Shown here: positions 63,970 to 64,000 of the stretch, piece after piece
How positions within the stretch are numbered: the stretch's first letter is position 1
Layout: every line of letters begins with the position of its first letter
NCBI GenBank assembly: GCA_020692215.1
Contig: JAIMKW010000002.1
Coordinates: 124,001-188,000 of the forward strand
Source: Sandarakinorhabdus sp.
GTDB lineage: Bacteria; Pseudomonadota; Alphaproteobacteria; Sphingomonadales; Sphingomonadaceae
Direction: 5' to 3'
Length of the DNA: 64,000 bases
Notes under the pieces: model-generated
The model's input: only the letters and a program-made list of their open reading frames with translations
What the model was told of the DNA's origin: nothing
Database searches by the model: none
Translations under genes and position numbers: made by a program

Positions 63970-64000
63970 CGTCTGGTTGTAACAGTCAGACACTGCGCAC

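Overview
This window is a stretch of alphaproteobacterial chromosome, most likely from the order Sphingomonadales. The evidence is high GC with alphaproteobacterial codon use, three secreted proteins ending in the PEPxxWA-CTERM type of sorting signal common in sphingomonads, a one-locus Entner-Doudoroff set (zwf, pgl, edd, glk, eda), SOS operators of the alphaproteobacterial GTTC-N7-GTTC type, and mostly housekeeping genes in compact, overlapping operons. Genus cannot be decided from the sequence alone. No rRNA, CRISPR array, prophage or plasmid replication gene was seen.

Layout. 1-5.1 kb: a periplasmic PQQ and haem c dehydrogenase, a membrane-anchored ToxR/CadC-like regulator divergent from a PEPxxWA-CTERM protein, and a host-attachment-type protein. 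5.2-9.5 kb: the only mobile region, with a complete IS66-type tnpABC set and, about 240 bp further on, a complete IS3-family element. The IS3 element has inserted into a small membrane-protein gene; removing it together with one copy of its 3-bp target duplication restores an open frame of 139 codons. 9.7-16 kb: uvrD (with a LexA box), rsmD, rluB, an Lrp-type regulator, trxB and a LysR gene. 16.1-16.4 kb: a candidate small RNA with C-rich loops, then a CAT-anticodon tRNA. 16.5-29 kb: MOSC and MAPEG proteins, a second PEPxxWA-CTERM protein, purL, type II NADH dehydrogenase, a DUF2817 peptidase, a Y-family DNA polymerase (with a LexA box), a queuosine-precursor transporter, a CHRD/PEPxxWA-CTERM protein, and a purC-hydrolase-purS-purQ cluster. 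29-36 kb: a reductase, DUF808, rnhA, thrB, ispH, a lipoprotein, a LysR gene and tRNA-His. 36-43 kb: an S24/LexA-like repressor whose nucleophile position holds Cys, a divergent pair of uncharacterised small genes, an RND efflux adaptor and pump, and a NYN-domain protein. 43-49 kb: valS, a PopZ-like DUF2497 protein, tolC and a Pcm-like methyltransferase, all on the minus strand.

49-60 kb forms a carbohydrate module: an SLC45-type sugar transporter diverges from an exported GH13 amylase, followed by a GH13 alpha-glucosidase split by a one-base frameshift, then zwf-pgl-edd-glk-eda. As a unit these would take alpha-glucans to glucose, phosphorylate it and send it through the Entner-Doudoroff route. 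The window ends with a CpeT-like protein lacking a visible start codon, tRNA-Cys, two small proteins, a dipeptide epimerase and enolase.

I do not see one large new multi-gene system. The most notable signals are the candidate anti-Shine-Dalgarno sRNA, the cleanly reversible gene disruption, two SOS operators placed directly against start codons, the Cys-for-Ser LexA-like repressor with its divergent gene pair, and two defects in the glucan module (Asp at the usual acid/base Glu of the amylase, and a broken glucosidase).
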